From assembly GCA_017938365.1 (NCBI GenBank), contig JAGBBT010000109.1:1-64000 (forward strand): a stretch of 64,000 bases of DNA, in the 5' to 3' direction. The position numbers and the translations under genes are program-made. Under the pieces are notes generated by a model. That model saw only the letters and a program-made list of their open reading frames with translations, was not told where the DNA came from and ran no database searches. The DNA comes from Treponema sp. (GTDB lineage: Bacteria; Spirochaetota; Spirochaetia; Treponematales; Treponemataceae). Of the stretch, positions 8,401 through 16,674 are shown one piece after another. Each line of letters begins with the position of its first letter. Position 1 is the stretch's first letter.

Positions 8401-10307
8401 CGTATATTATAACTACACGCCAAACAGATAAAGCCGGAAATGTTTCTGACTGTTCATCTCCAATAAATCTTTCTATTGATAAAGGTGAATTATTATCAAA
8501 AATTAGTTCAGAGACATTTAATGGTGTTTATTCAAGCATGTCTGAGATTAATATAATAAAAGGTTACATAGAGTTTAGAAAAAATGTAACTATTAATAGC
8601 GGTGCTTATGTAGAATTAAATGTAAAGAATAAGTCTAATGAAAATATAACTGCAAAGCTTATTGAATGTGTTTCTAGTGATTATACATCAAATAAGTTTA
8701 CTTTTGATTATTATATACAAGAAGGGGATTATATTGATTCTGATACAGGTTTGTTAGATGTAATTAATTTAAGTTTTAATTCTGTAAAAGTAGATGATAA
8801 GGATATTAATATTCAGATTCCTTCTGTAGATTCAAAATCAGGAAAACGATTTGTTGAGAATAGAGAAATTTCTATTCTTACGGGAAATCCTGAGATTCAG
8901 AACTGTAAACTTTCGGGGCAAGGTAAAGAAACAACTCTTGTTCTAGAGTTTGATAGAGAAATTTATAAAAAATCAGGAACTATAACATTTACTCAAAATA
9001 CTCAATCTGGAAATTATAAAGTTCCTGTTGTACTTTCTGTAAATGAGTACAACGAATTAAAGGTTAGTATTTCTAATATTGATGATTATTATAAACCTGG
9101 TGTAAATGGAGCCGAATTAATCGAAAATGGTAATTCTCTTATACCTATAACAGAAAAAAAATATATCTTAGATTTCTCAAAGGATGATAGTGATTCTGAA
9201 CTTTTAGAAAAATTTATTTCAGCTAACAAGCACAAAGTTACTGTTCCAATTTACTCAAGTGTTGTTAGTGTTGATAACAAAACGGTTACTGTAAATTTAG
9301 GTAGTACATATAAACTTCCTGTTATGGGTGCAGATTATAATGTAGAAATTTCAGAAGGTGCATTTATTGATAATGTACAGAATGAGAATTCAGTTTTTAA
9401 TACAAATTTAACATCTAAAGGTGTTGAACCTCCTGTAATTCGAGTTGAGAAGAATGGGTATGAAATAACTTGGCCCGATGAAAATAATAAAACAACTACT
9501 TCTTCAGATGTTTTAATGCCGGAAACTGCTAAGATGAAGATAAATTGTAGAACTCCAGGTGCTGAAATAAAGTATGCAAAACAAGAGAAAAATAGTGAAG
9601 AAAAATATGTTAATGATACGGTTTTTCATGATACAAAAACTTCTGATGTTCAGATTCCTACAGACCTTATAGAATATGAGCTTGGTAAAATAGAATTATT
9701 AGGTGATTCAAATCTTAGTTTTGATACTGCGAAAGGTAAAAAAATTGCAGTTGTTGCAGAATCATCAAAAAATAGTTTTACAGAAAAATCATATGAATAT
9801 GCAGTAAGAACTGTTTTGAAGTTTGAAATTTCAAGTGGTGCTGGATATGATGACGGTCAGGGGAATGCTACTACAGACATAGATGAAAATGGTAATAAAT
9901 TAAAAATGGAGAATTTAAAGATTTGGATACAGGGAGGAGATTCTCCTTCTGGTGGTAATTCTTTAGAGACTTTCCCATTGTCATGGGGAGAATGTTCTAA
10001 ATATAAACTTATGAAATGTCAGTCTGGAACAACTGGAAATGGAAATGTTCGTGGTAATTGGTATTGGATTACTTGGGATTTAAGTGCTCCTGCTTATCAC
10101 GGTTTTGTGGCTGGTGATGTACCTTCTGATGCTCAAGAAAAAGGCCCAAGTACATGGTATGCAGGTGAATGTTCTTGGAATCCATTCAAAACACACTATA
10201 TTCTGTATCCTGGAGAGACTTTAAGAATGCAGTTAGCAGAAGGTCATAATAATGGAGGAAGAGCTAATTATTTCTTCCGATTAAAAAATAAAGGTTCTCG
10301 AGAATAA
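5415..10307 (+). CDS. Giant Ig-like repeat surface lipoprotein, second of the pair
   Basis: A 1630-residue paralog of the preceding gene, 17 bases downstream with a strong GGGGAG ribosome site, so the two are probably co-transcribed. The signal peptide ends in LMFLS-Cys25, followed by the same DVGLGDEVDL. Shared landmarks lie at similar positions: FVWWPE at 325-330, a 'NVNFEGNNPSLILNNGG' module near 720, another near 830, YSLNGGSSW near 973, and a 'MKINCRTPGAEIKY' segment corresponding to 'VRIDCETKGAKILY' of the first protein. The C-terminal ~150 residues (a GGDSPSGGNSL...FPLSW region, YWITWDL, then YPGETLRM) resemble the end of the first protein and may be a separate conserved domain. This copy has no long G tract. 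Function unknown; surface exposure is inferred. Confidence 0.85.
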   Translation: MKSIISFFKKSFFIYSLFLLMFLSCDVGLGDEVDLEGATVTVTSHKDNDYVSRVFRLMGTAYDKLGVTSITIDFDEADLHYRMLEDGTWQKKNSNSDWSIMDSSKANSIIKDNKVIWSVEVNTSESTVQTGSTYNFSIVAYDKMKNTNKNSKVDGSLLVDENIPFVSINRPELYSNYSAIEDVFQKFTLKDGNVISKLLNGEIKVDGRQDNAFSFRELRIEFDDGTVDSLNVNSENNRENLIEVSTEEISNKYTFKRNKLYFSKTLKVGEDNITDLRTWIVNVKPSDWISEEKNTELLSGKHIIRVVATSISNSNAWERKVLGYFVWWPEADKPWINLYSGESEENNASNSPVYPSSKIYGLVQDDDGILTLSYKLFKKNELNEFLSVKEGQLTLSEENAKSSDFDISVPSESGIYKLEVNTTDLYDNSDSVVKYFEILDVKPPTIEILSPTENSSILNSTGKIKFVGNIIDDGNVQSVKLVYLNPNINTPENKIKFINSAEKDWDLQNGKADSLGNIVYSVNLKEPVFDKQNKNNIYSFEIEFDLFDDLGIGKSKKLGSQEFIFKAVDSSNTSTVSLYTYTGDAESPNLTIDSIIINNDSNYSFDENNVPTLPPLKKDDILTVRGTWSDNSTDILNDPSKINDIRFSFLDKDFDVQKNDDGTWFANITDVPSSSGVILASIEDFGGNVKRVNKTIFIDSSETRLDRISSDNDDGAYKANDNIRINLDFTKNVNFEGNNPSLILNNGGIANYSEGNGTSKVVFEYVVKNGDDIQKLDVKTIDSSDCVWKDSSTKKEFEVEVPVSSNTLNSRNIRVDTILPKINAINVVSSAGYYKSNSSIILLLEFTEDVNITNVNNLELKFKHKNDGSDVKTSLASSTGSKYVLFTYNVSNGDNSDKLSIDSVISEDVIVLDVAGNQLLDWSLPNSTFDKTLVIDTDKPSVPTVKPNWNGNIVIDENGTSFSVTGEDGASIEYSLNGGSSWQVYSSQVELINNGSYIITTRQTDKAGNVSDCSSPINLSIDKGELLSKISSETFNGVYSSMSEINIIKGYIEFRKNVTINSGAYVELNVKNKSNENITAKLIECVSSDYTSNKFTFDYYIQEGDYIDSDTGLLDVINLSFNSVKVDDKDINIQIPSVDSKSGKRFVENREISILTGNPEIQNCKLSGQGKETTLVLEFDREIYKKSGTITFTQNTQSGNYKVPVVLSVNEYNELKVSISNIDDYYKPGVNGAELIENGNSLIPITEKKYILDFSKDDSDSELLEKFISANKHKVTVPIYSSVVSVDNKTVTVNLGSTYKLPVMGADYNVEISEGAFIDNVQNENSVFNTNLTSKGVEPPVIRVEKNGYEITWPDENNKTTTSSDVLMPETAKMKINCRTPGAEIKYAKQEKNSEEKYVNDTVFHDTKTSDVQIPTDLIEYELGKIELLGDSNLSFDTAKGKKIAVVAESSKNSFTEKSYEYAVRTVLKFEISSGAGYDDGQGNATTDIDENGNKLKMENLKIWIQGGDSPSGGNSLETFPLSWGECSKYKLMKCQSGTTGNGNVRGNWYWITWDLSAPAYHGFVAGDVPSDAQEKGPSTWYAGECSWNPFKTHYILYPGETLRMQLAEGHNNGGRANYFFRLKNKGSRE

Positions 10308-10352
10308 GCTGATAAGTATATAAATCTTTTGATTTTTAAGGTAAAAAATTAT

Positions 10353-10781
10353 TTACTCTCTAATTCCAAGCATTTGTTTCATTGTGCGCCAGCCTAGTTC
10401 TGCACATTTTACTCTTGCTGGCATATGTGATATATCTTGTAAGGCACCGGCTTCTTCTAATTCTTCTATTTCTTCTTGGGAAGCTGTTCCTTTTATCATA
10501 TTAATAAAATTTTCTGCTAATCGAAGTGCTTCCTGTTCTGGTTTTTTTATGATTAAATCCAACATCATATCAACAGATGCTTGGCTTATAGCACAACCGT
10601 TTCCTTCAAAAGAGCCATCGGTTATAATTCCATTGTCTGCCTTTAAGTACAATGTAATGTTATCTCCACAACTAGGATTTACACCTTGTAATGTATATGT
10701 AGGTGTTTCTAGTACTTTTTTATGGCTAGGGTTTATGTTATGTTCATTTAATATTTCTCGGTAAAAATCTTTTATTTCCAT
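10353..10781 (-). CDS. sufU: SufU-type iron-sulfur cluster scaffold / zinc-dependent sulfur acceptor
   Basis: A 142-residue SufU/IscU-family protein. The three conserved cysteines are visible at C38 (NPSCGD, with D40), C63 (GNGCAIS) and C126 (VKCAELGW), with the insertion between the second and third that marks SufU rather than IscU. SufU accepts sulfur from the cysteine desulfurase SufS and passes it on to SufBCD. It ends the minus-strand group and sits downstream of a cation efflux gene rather than next to sufS. It faces the second lipoprotein gene tail to tail across 45 bases. Confidence 0.92.
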   Translation of the reverse strand: MEIKDFYREILNEHNINPSHKKVLETPTYTLQGVNPSCGDNITLYLKADNGIITDGSFEGNGCAISQASVDMMLDLIIKKPEQEALRLAENFINMIKGTASQEEIEELEEAGALQDISHMPARVKCAELGWRTMKQMLGIRE

Positions 10782-10805
10782 TTTAGTTCCTTTTAATCTA
10801 TTTTA

Positions 10806-11975
10806 TTATTTTGTATATGGACAATCTATAGTGATTACACAGTAAACATCATTGCATTTTTTATGTATAGAATTGTGAATGGTAGTTTTTAATTCTTCGT
10901 CAGATAATTTTAAGGAAAAGGGTTTAACTATATCAAATATTAAATTTGTGTGTGTAGGTCCAGGTACCATTCGTATATCATGGGCATGCAATTCTGTATG
11001 TATCGTTTTAAGAGAATTAGTCAAAACTTCCTTTAATTCTGCAAGTCTTTTGTTTTCTGTATCTACAGGATCCATGTGTATAACAACAGAACAATTGAAT
11101 TTTTTTGCAATATTTACTTCTGCGTTGTCGATTACATCATGTAGTTCAAAAATATCTCTATTACCAGGAACTTCAGCATGTAAAGAAATCATTCGTCTTC
11201 CTGGTCCGTAATCGTGAACTACTAGATCATGCATTGCTAAGATTGGTTTATGATAAAGAAGTTCTTTTTCAATTTCCTCAACAAATTCTTTGGTTGGAGA
11301 GTTTCCTAAGAGAGGTTCAATTGTATCTTTTGCCGATTCATAACCTGCTTTTAAAATAAATAAGCCAACTATTAATCCTGCAATTGCATCAACAGGAAAT
11401 GTTGTATATTTACTTGCTATAACAGAAATTATTACGACTATTGTTGAAATAGTATCTGATAAACTATCTTTGGCTGTAGCTTCCATAGTTACGGAATTAA
11501 TTTTTTTTGCGATAGAGTGATTGTAGTAATACATATAAAATTTTATAAGAATAGAACAAATCATAATTATTATGGAAATCAAATTTACGGAAATTTGTTT
11601 TGGTGCAAAAAAAGATTCGATTGAAGATTTTAATAACTCAAAACCCATTAATAATATTAAGAATGAAATTATTAATCCTGAAATGTATTCAATTCTTCCG
11701 TGACCAAAAGGATGTTCTGGATCAGGTTTTTTTGAAGAAAGCTTAAATCCTAATATTTGAACTATAGAAGATGCTGCATCTGAAAGGTTATTAAAAGCAT
11801 CTGCAATCATAGCTACGCTATAGGATATTGTTCCTGCAATAAATTTAGCAATAAAGAGAATAATATTTAAAAAAATACCGAAACAACCACATAAAATTCC
11901 GTATTTTTTTCTTATTGTATTATCAGAATAGTTTTTATTGTCAGAAATAAATATTTTTGAAAGTAAAGATATCAT
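10806..11975 (-). CDS. Cation diffusion facilitator (CDF) metal efflux transporter
   Basis: A 389-residue CDF-family transporter. The start at 11975 is preferred over 12029 because AGAGGAA lies just upstream and the added 18 residues look spurious. The usual six-helix core is visible: SVAMIADAFNNLSDA in the second helix, the PEHPFGHGRIEYI loop, and KDSLSDTIST (DxxxD) in the fifth helix. A long histidine-rich cytoplasmic domain follows (SLHAEVPG, HMDPVD), with an extra C-terminal segment of about 80 residues. The helix-2 site reads DxxxN. Metal specificity (Fe, Mn or Zn) cannot be read with certainty. The position between sufS and sufU suggests a link to iron or zinc balance, but that is inference from context. 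Confidence 0.88.
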   Translation of the reverse strand: MISLLSKIFISDNKNYSDNTIRKKYGILCGCFGIFLNIILFIAKFIAGTISYSVAMIADAFNNLSDAASSIVQILGFKLSSKKPDPEHPFGHGRIEYISGLIISFLILLMGFELLKSSIESFFAPKQISVNLISIIIMICSILIKFYMYYYNHSIAKKINSVTMEATAKDSLSDTISTIVVIISVIASKYTTFPVDAIAGLIVGLFILKAGYESAKDTIEPLLGNSPTKEFVEEIEKELLYHKPILAMHDLVVHDYGPGRRMISLHAEVPGNRDIFELHDVIDNAEVNIAKKFNCSVVIHMDPVDTENKRLAELKEVLTNSLKTIHTELHAHDIRMVPGPTHTNLIFDIVKPFSLKLSDEELKTTIHNSIHKKCNDVYCVITIDCPYTK

Positions 11976-12000
11976 AAGTTCCTCTAAAAATAATCGACTT

Positions 12001-12029
12001 ATTTTATATATGATATAAAAGTGATTCAA
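12001..12029 (-). promoter_or_regulatory. Putative promoter of the CDF transporter-sufU unit
   Basis: On the minus strand TTGAAT (12024-12029), a 17-base spacer and TAAAAT (12001-12006) lie 26 bases before the CDF start. The 152-base gap after sufS and this promoter suggest the last two genes can be transcribed apart from sufCBDS. Confidence 0.6.
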
Positions 12030-12127
12030 GTGGTTAAAAGGAATGTTTTATTATGTGAATAGTAATTCTACATTGTGAAAAATCTTAATGGATTTGCATA
12101 ATAAAAGGAAGTTGTTACATGTGAATC

Positions 12128-13366
12128 TTAATCTTTATATCCTGCCCATTTTCTTAAGTTCGATAGTTTTTCAAGCAGAATATCTATTTCTTCTTCTGTG
12201 TTGTATAGATATAAACTGACTCTAGCACTTGAAGGGATTTGTAAGTATTGTTGTAAGGGTTGTGCACAATGATGTCCTGCTCTGATTGCAATATTTTCGT
12301 CACTTAAAAGGGTTGCTATATCATGGGGATGAACTCCATCAATTGTAAATGTAACTATGCCACATCTTGTGTTTGGGTCTTTGTTTCCAATTATATTTAT
12401 GTGAGGAATTCTACTCATTCCATTCATAAGTTTTGTGGTGAGCATCTGTTCGTGTTTTGTTATTTTATCTAATCCAACAGATTGTATATATCTTATTGCG
12501 GCAGCAAATCCTACTGCATCTCCTGCACTGACTGTTCCTGCTTCAAATTTGTGTGGAACTTCTGCCCAAGTTGCACTAGTTTCTGTTACATATTCAATCA
12601 TTTCGCCACCACGCAAAAATGGAGGCATTTCTTCAAGTAGATGTTTTTTTCCGTATAAAGCTCCAATTCCCATTGGACCACATAATTTATGGGCACTCAT
12701 TGCATAAAAATCTACATCTAAATCTTGAACATCTATTTTTATGTGAGGAGTTGATTGTGCTCCATCTACAACTATTACAGCATTATTTTTATGAGCTATT
12801 TGTGAAATCTTTTTTATTGGGTTTGTTGTTCCTAAAACGTTACTTACATGGGTAATTGCAACAATTTTTGTTTTGGGTGTTATTTTTGAGTATTCACTTT
12901 CAGGAATAATACCAGTTTCTTTATCTACATATAAAAATTTTAATGTAGCTCCTTTTGTCTGACAAATATGTTGCCATGGTAGGATATTTGAATGATGTTC
13001 CATTATTGAAACAACAACTTCATCTCCTTTATTTACATTTGTTATTCCATAAGAATATGCAACAAGATTTAAACTTTCTGTTGTATTTCTTGTAAAAATA
13101 ATTTCACTTGCATCTTTTGCATTAATAAAATTTGCAACAGAGATTCTTGAATCTTCATAAGCTTTTGTTGCTCTTTCGCTTAAACTATATAAGCCTCTTA
13201 GTGGATTTGCATTTTGAGTTGCATAAAAGTGATCCATTGCATCAATAACAATAAATGGTCTTTGGGCCGTTGCAGCTGTATCAAAATAAATAAGACCATT
13301 GTTATCTTTTGAATTTTGCTCATCTATTGCTTTAAATAATGGAAAATCACTTCTGTATTTATTCAT
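12128..13366 (-). CDS. sufS: Cysteine desulfurase SufS
   Basis: A 412-residue group II cysteine desulfurase. The PLP lysine is K227 in YAMSAHKLCGPMG and the persulfide-forming cysteine is C366 in RAGHHCAQPL, with DGAQSTPH at 201-208 holding the cofactor. It takes sulfur from cysteine and hands it to SufU for cluster building by SufBCD. One base separates its start from the sufD stop, so translation is likely coupled. Length is normal for the family. Confidence 0.95.
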   Translation of the reverse strand: MNKYRSDFPLFKAIDEQNSKDNNGLIYFDTAATAQRPFIVIDAMDHFYATQNANPLRGLYSLSERATKAYEDSRISVANFINAKDASEIIFTRNTTESLNLVAYSYGITNVNKGDEVVVSIMEHHSNILPWQHICQTKGATLKFLYVDKETGIIPESEYSKITPKTKIVAITHVSNVLGTTNPIKKISQIAHKNNAVIVVDGAQSTPHIKIDVQDLDVDFYAMSAHKLCGPMGIGALYGKKHLLEEMPPFLRGGEMIEYVTETSATWAEVPHKFEAGTVSAGDAVGFAAAIRYIQSVGLDKITKHEQMLTTKLMNGMSRIPHINIIGNKDPNTRCGIVTFTIDGVHPHDIATLLSDENIAIRAGHHCAQPLQQYLQIPSSARVSLYLYNTEEEIDILLEKLSNLRKWAGYKD

Positions 13367-13367
13367 T

Positions 13368-14453
13368 TTATTTTTCCTGTATAAAATCTAAGATTTTTTC
13401 TTGTATATTTTGATTAGGAATTAAAGATGCAACACTTTGTATTTTTGCTACACTCATAATTTTTTCAGCTTGATGTTCTGATATTCCTCGACTTTTAAAA
13501 TAAAAAAGTTCATCTGCTCCTAATTTTCCTAGGGTTGCACCGTGAGTTCCAGAAACATTTTCTTCATCACAAAGTATGATTGGTATTGATTTATTTATTA
13601 CTGTTGGAGAGAGTAGTAGAGTTTCTTCTTGTTCATCTCCGATAGCGCCATGACAACCATTTTTAAAATCAATTGTTCCTCTGTATGTTTTTTTTGCAGA
13701 ATCTGAAACAACACCTTTTGCTATCATTTTTGTATTTGTTTGTTCTCCTTTGTGAAGAACTGTGTATGTCATATCTAAGTTTTGTTTATTTTTACAGATA
13801 TATGCCGTATCACTTTTAAAGTTAGACTTATATCCATCTAATAAGTTGTGGACTGCGGCAAAAACATTGTTACCACCAAGTTGTATCTGTGTAATTTCAA
13901 TTGAGGCTCCTTCAGCACAATAGGAATCTGTATTGTCTATTTGCGTATAATTCTGACCTAGCAATTGAACTTTTATTAGGTGGATTTTTGAATAAGCTTT
14001 TGCTTCTAATTTTGTTTGAATTGCCTGAAATCCTTCAGCTGTTGGAAGTGAGGTGTAGTCAATTATAACTGTTATTTGCGAATTTTCTTCCGCGGTGATA
14101 ATTTGTGCAGAAGAATATGTTTTTTTATCTTCAAGATTGAAATGAATGATTAATGGCTCTTGGATTTTTTTACTTACATTTATTAATAATGTTTCATTAA
14201 TTCCAATTTGTTCTGAAAGTGATATAGAATCTTTTTGAGATTTATTCTCTGTGTTTGGAAATTTTTTTAGAGCTTTGTCAAAATCTTCTTTTTTTTGAGA
14301 GATTTTTATATCGCTTAAATTGCCTTCAATATTCATTGCCGTTGAAAGGAAGGAATCTACTTCTGTATTGAGACTTGCTCTATTCATTTTCAACCAATTC
14401 CAAGTGAGACATGGAATTTTGTTTAATTCTGTATAATTTAGAGTAGTTTTCAT
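13368..14453 (-). CDS. sufD: SufD, Fe-S cluster assembly subunit
   Basis: A 361-residue member of the SufB/SufD family, with the typical C-terminal beta-helix end: YRGTIDFKNGCHGAIGDEQEETLLLS, then SGTHGATLGKLGADELFYFKSRGIS. It forms the SufBC2D scaffold complex. It is two bases downstream of sufB and one base upstream of sufS. The N-terminal third is poorly conserved, as is usual for SufD. Confidence 0.93.
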   Translation of the reverse strand: MKTTLNYTELNKIPCLTWNWLKMNRASLNTEVDSFLSTAMNIEGNLSDIKISQKKEDFDKALKKFPNTENKSQKDSISLSEQIGINETLLINVSKKIQEPLIIHFNLEDKKTYSSAQIITAEENSQITVIIDYTSLPTAEGFQAIQTKLEAKAYSKIHLIKVQLLGQNYTQIDNTDSYCAEGASIEITQIQLGGNNVFAAVHNLLDGYKSNFKSDTAYICKNKQNLDMTYTVLHKGEQTNTKMIAKGVVSDSAKKTYRGTIDFKNGCHGAIGDEQEETLLLSPTVINKSIPIILCDEENVSGTHGATLGKLGADELFYFKSRGISEHQAEKIMSVAKIQSVASLIPNQNIQEKILDFIQEK

Positions 14454-14455
14454 TA

Positions 14456-15862
14456 TTACAAACTCCCTTTCATTTCTAATCGTATTAAGTTATTCATTTC
14501 TACTGCATATTCTAATGGTAATTCTTTACTAACAGGATTTGCAAAACCGGAAACAATCATAGTTCTTGCTTCTTCTTCACTTATTCCTCTGCTCATAAGA
14601 TAAAATACTGCTTCGTTAGATATTCTTCCGATTTTTGCTTCATGACCTATATCGCAATCATCAGTATGTATATCCATAGCTGGAACTGTATCACTTCTTG
14701 AAATGTTATCAAGCATAAGACTTTCGCAACTAATACTAGCTTTGCTTCCTTTTGCATCTTTGCCTATGTATATAGAAGATCTATAAGTTGAGATTCCTCC
14801 ACCTTTTGATAGAGATTTAGTTGTTATTACACTTGTAGTTTTTGGAGCTAAATGTACCATCTTTGCACCAGTATCTAAATTTTGGTCGTTTCCTGCAAAT
14901 GTAACTCCTGTGAATTCTGCTCGTGCACCTTTTCCTACTAAATCACTTTCTGGATAAAGATAAGAAACATGGCTTCCAAAAGAACCTGATACCCATTCAA
15001 TTGAACCTCCTTCCTCAACTTTTGCCCTTTTTGTGTTTAGGTTATACATATTTTTAGACCAATTTTCAACAGTTGAATATCTTAGCCTAGCGCCTTTTTT
15101 TACATAAAGTTCTACACAACCTGCATGTAAATTGGCTACATTATATTTAGGTGCTGAACATCCTTCTATGAAGTGCAAATCAGCTCCCTCATCTACAATA
15201 ATTAATGTATGTTCAAATTGCCCAGCGCCTTTTGCATTTAATCTAAAATACGATTGTAACGGGATTGCAACTTTTACACCTTTTGGAACATATACAAAAC
15301 TTCCTCCAGACCAAACAGCTCCATGTAACGCGGCAAATTTATGATCTTCCGGTTTTACTAATTGCATAAAATGTTCCTTTACCATATCAGCATATTCGCC
15401 TCGTAAGGAACTTTCAAAATCTGTATAAATTACACCTTGTTTTGCAACTTCATCTTGTAAGTTATGATAAACAAGTTCTGAATCGTATTGTGCACCTACA
15501 CCAGCTAAAGAAGTTCTTTCTGCTTCAGGGATACCTAACTTTTCAAATGTATCTTTGATGTCTTGAGGAACATCTTCCCATTTTCCTTGCATTTTTGTAT
15601 TGGGACGAACATATGTTGCAATTTCGTCCATATTCAAGGCTGAAATATCAGGCCCCCATTCTGGAATACTTAGGCTGTTATATATTTGTAATGATTTTTG
15701 GCGAAATTCTTTCATCCACTCAGGATCATTTTTATCTTCTGAAAGTTTAGCTACTATTTCTTTCGTTAATCCTTTTTTGTTTCGATAAAAACCATTTTCT
15801 TCGTATCTAAAATCGTATGGAGAATCTGTTATCTTTGGTATTTTTATTGTTTCTTTTGACAT
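14456..15862 (-). CDS. sufB: SufB, Fe-S cluster scaffold subunit
   Basis: A 468-residue protein strongly matching SufB: SGGSFVYVPKGVKVAIPLQSYF, the AGCVELYVKKGARLRYSTVENWS block, SKASISCESLML and the C-terminal DCDIGHEAKIGRISNEAVFYLMSRG. It is the subunit on which the nascent cluster is built, with SufC as ATPase and SufD as partner. It lies 14 bases after sufC. Length agrees with the family. Confidence 0.96.
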   Translation of the reverse strand: MSKETIKIPKITDSPYDFRYEENGFYRNKKGLTKEIVAKLSEDKNDPEWMKEFRQKSLQIYNSLSIPEWGPDISALNMDEIATYVRPNTKMQGKWEDVPQDIKDTFEKLGIPEAERTSLAGVGAQYDSELVYHNLQDEVAKQGVIYTDFESSLRGEYADMVKEHFMQLVKPEDHKFAALHGAVWSGGSFVYVPKGVKVAIPLQSYFRLNAKGAGQFEHTLIIVDEGADLHFIEGCSAPKYNVANLHAGCVELYVKKGARLRYSTVENWSKNMYNLNTKRAKVEEGGSIEWVSGSFGSHVSYLYPESDLVGKGARAEFTGVTFAGNDQNLDTGAKMVHLAPKTTSVITTKSLSKGGGISTYRSSIYIGKDAKGSKASISCESLMLDNISRSDTVPAMDIHTDDCDIGHEAKIGRISNEAVFYLMSRGISEEEARTMIVSGFANPVSKELPLEYAVEMNNLIRLEMKGSL

Positions 15863-15876
15863 TGTAGAACTCTTTT

Positions 15877-16617
15877 TTATTTAATAAATGCCTCAAATCC
15901 GTTTTCGTTAATCTCTTTTACAAGACTATTATTCCCAGATTTTATTATTTCACCTTTTACAAGTACATGTGCGTGATTCACATTCAAACTTTCTAAAATT
16001 TTTGTTGAATGTGTAATGATAATTAACGCACCATTTTGACGCTTTTGATATTCTTCTATTCCTTTAGAAACCGTCCTTACAGCGTCAACATCAAGTCCAG
16101 AATCAGTTTCGTCTAATATTGCAAGTTTAGGATTTAACATAAGAAGTTGTAAAATTTCTGATTTTTTACGTTCTCCTCCAGAAAATCCTACATTTAAATC
16201 TCTGCGAGCATATGATTCGTCCATGTGTAATAATTCCATCATAGCTTTTAATTCTTTTTGGAATTTAAAGAGATTAACTCTTTCTCCTGTTTGAGCTTGT
16301 ATTGCATTTCTAATAAAACTTTCTAGAGAAATTCCAGGAATTTCTAGTGGATTTTGAAATGATAAAAAGATTCCTTTAGCGGCTCTTTTATCTGCACCTA
16401 ATTCTGTAATATCTTCGCCGTTAAAGTATATTTTACCTTTTGTAGTTGTATAACGAGAATTTCCCATTATTGAATAACCAAGTGTTGATTTCCCTGCGCC
16501 ATTTGGCCCCATAAGAACATGAGTTTCTCCAGAATTTACAGTTAAGTTTATTCCGTTGAGAACCTGCTTTTTTTCTATATTTACAACTAAATCTTCAATT
16601 TTTAATAAATTTTCCAT
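15877..16617 (-). CDS. sufC: SufC, ABC-type ATPase of Fe-S assembly
   Basis: A 246-residue ABC ATPase with Walker A GPNGAGKS at 37-44, signature FSGGE at 145-149 followed by RKKSEILQ (typical of SufC), and Walker B LAILDE at 165-170. It powers SufBD without being part of a membrane transporter. It is the first gene of the suf cluster; no Shine-Dalgarno sequence precedes its ATG and a -10-like box ends seven bases before it, so the mRNA may be leaderless. Confidence 0.96.
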   Translation of the reverse strand: MENLLKIEDLVVNIEKKQVLNGINLTVNSGETHVLMGPNGAGKSTLGYSIMGNSRYTTTKGKIYFNGEDITELGADKRAAKGIFLSFQNPLEIPGISLESFIRNAIQAQTGERVNLFKFQKELKAMMELLHMDESYARRDLNVGFSGGERKKSEILQLLMLNPKLAILDETDSGLDVDAVRTVSKGIEEYQKRQNGALIIITHSTKILESLNVNHAHVLVKGEIIKSGNNSLVKEINENGFEAFIK

Positions 16618-16623
16618 ATAAAA

Positions 16624-16629
16624 AATATA
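16624..16629 (-). promoter_or_regulatory. Putative -10 box of the suf operon, leaderless layout
   Basis: TATATT on the minus strand ends six bases before the sufC ATG. The -35 position (minus 16652-16647, TTCCAT) is weak. There is no purine-rich ribosome site between box and ATG. Confidence 0.45.
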
Positions 16630-16659
16630 CCGAAAATATTTAAAATATGGAATAGAATA

Positions 16660-16668
16660 TGTTAAAAT
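16660..16668 (+). promoter_or_regulatory. Putative extended -10 promoter of malQ, leaderless layout
   Basis: TGT-TAAAAT at 16660-16668 with six bases (CGAACT) before the malQ ATG at 16675. TTAAAA lies at the -35 position with a 17-base spacer. The divergent sufC start is only 57 bases away, so both promoters share this gap. Confidence 0.5.
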
Positions 16669-16674
16669 CGAACT

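Noticed and set aside
10308..10352. Weak AAATC-TTTT-GATTT hairpin as a terminator between the lipoprotein and sufU genes
   Set aside because: Only five A/T-rich pairs and no proper T run; too weak to call.
10384..10764. Plus-strand open frame of 126 codons opposite sufU
   Set aside because: Antisense shadow of a clear SufU gene, no ribosome site and composition mirrors the opposite codons.
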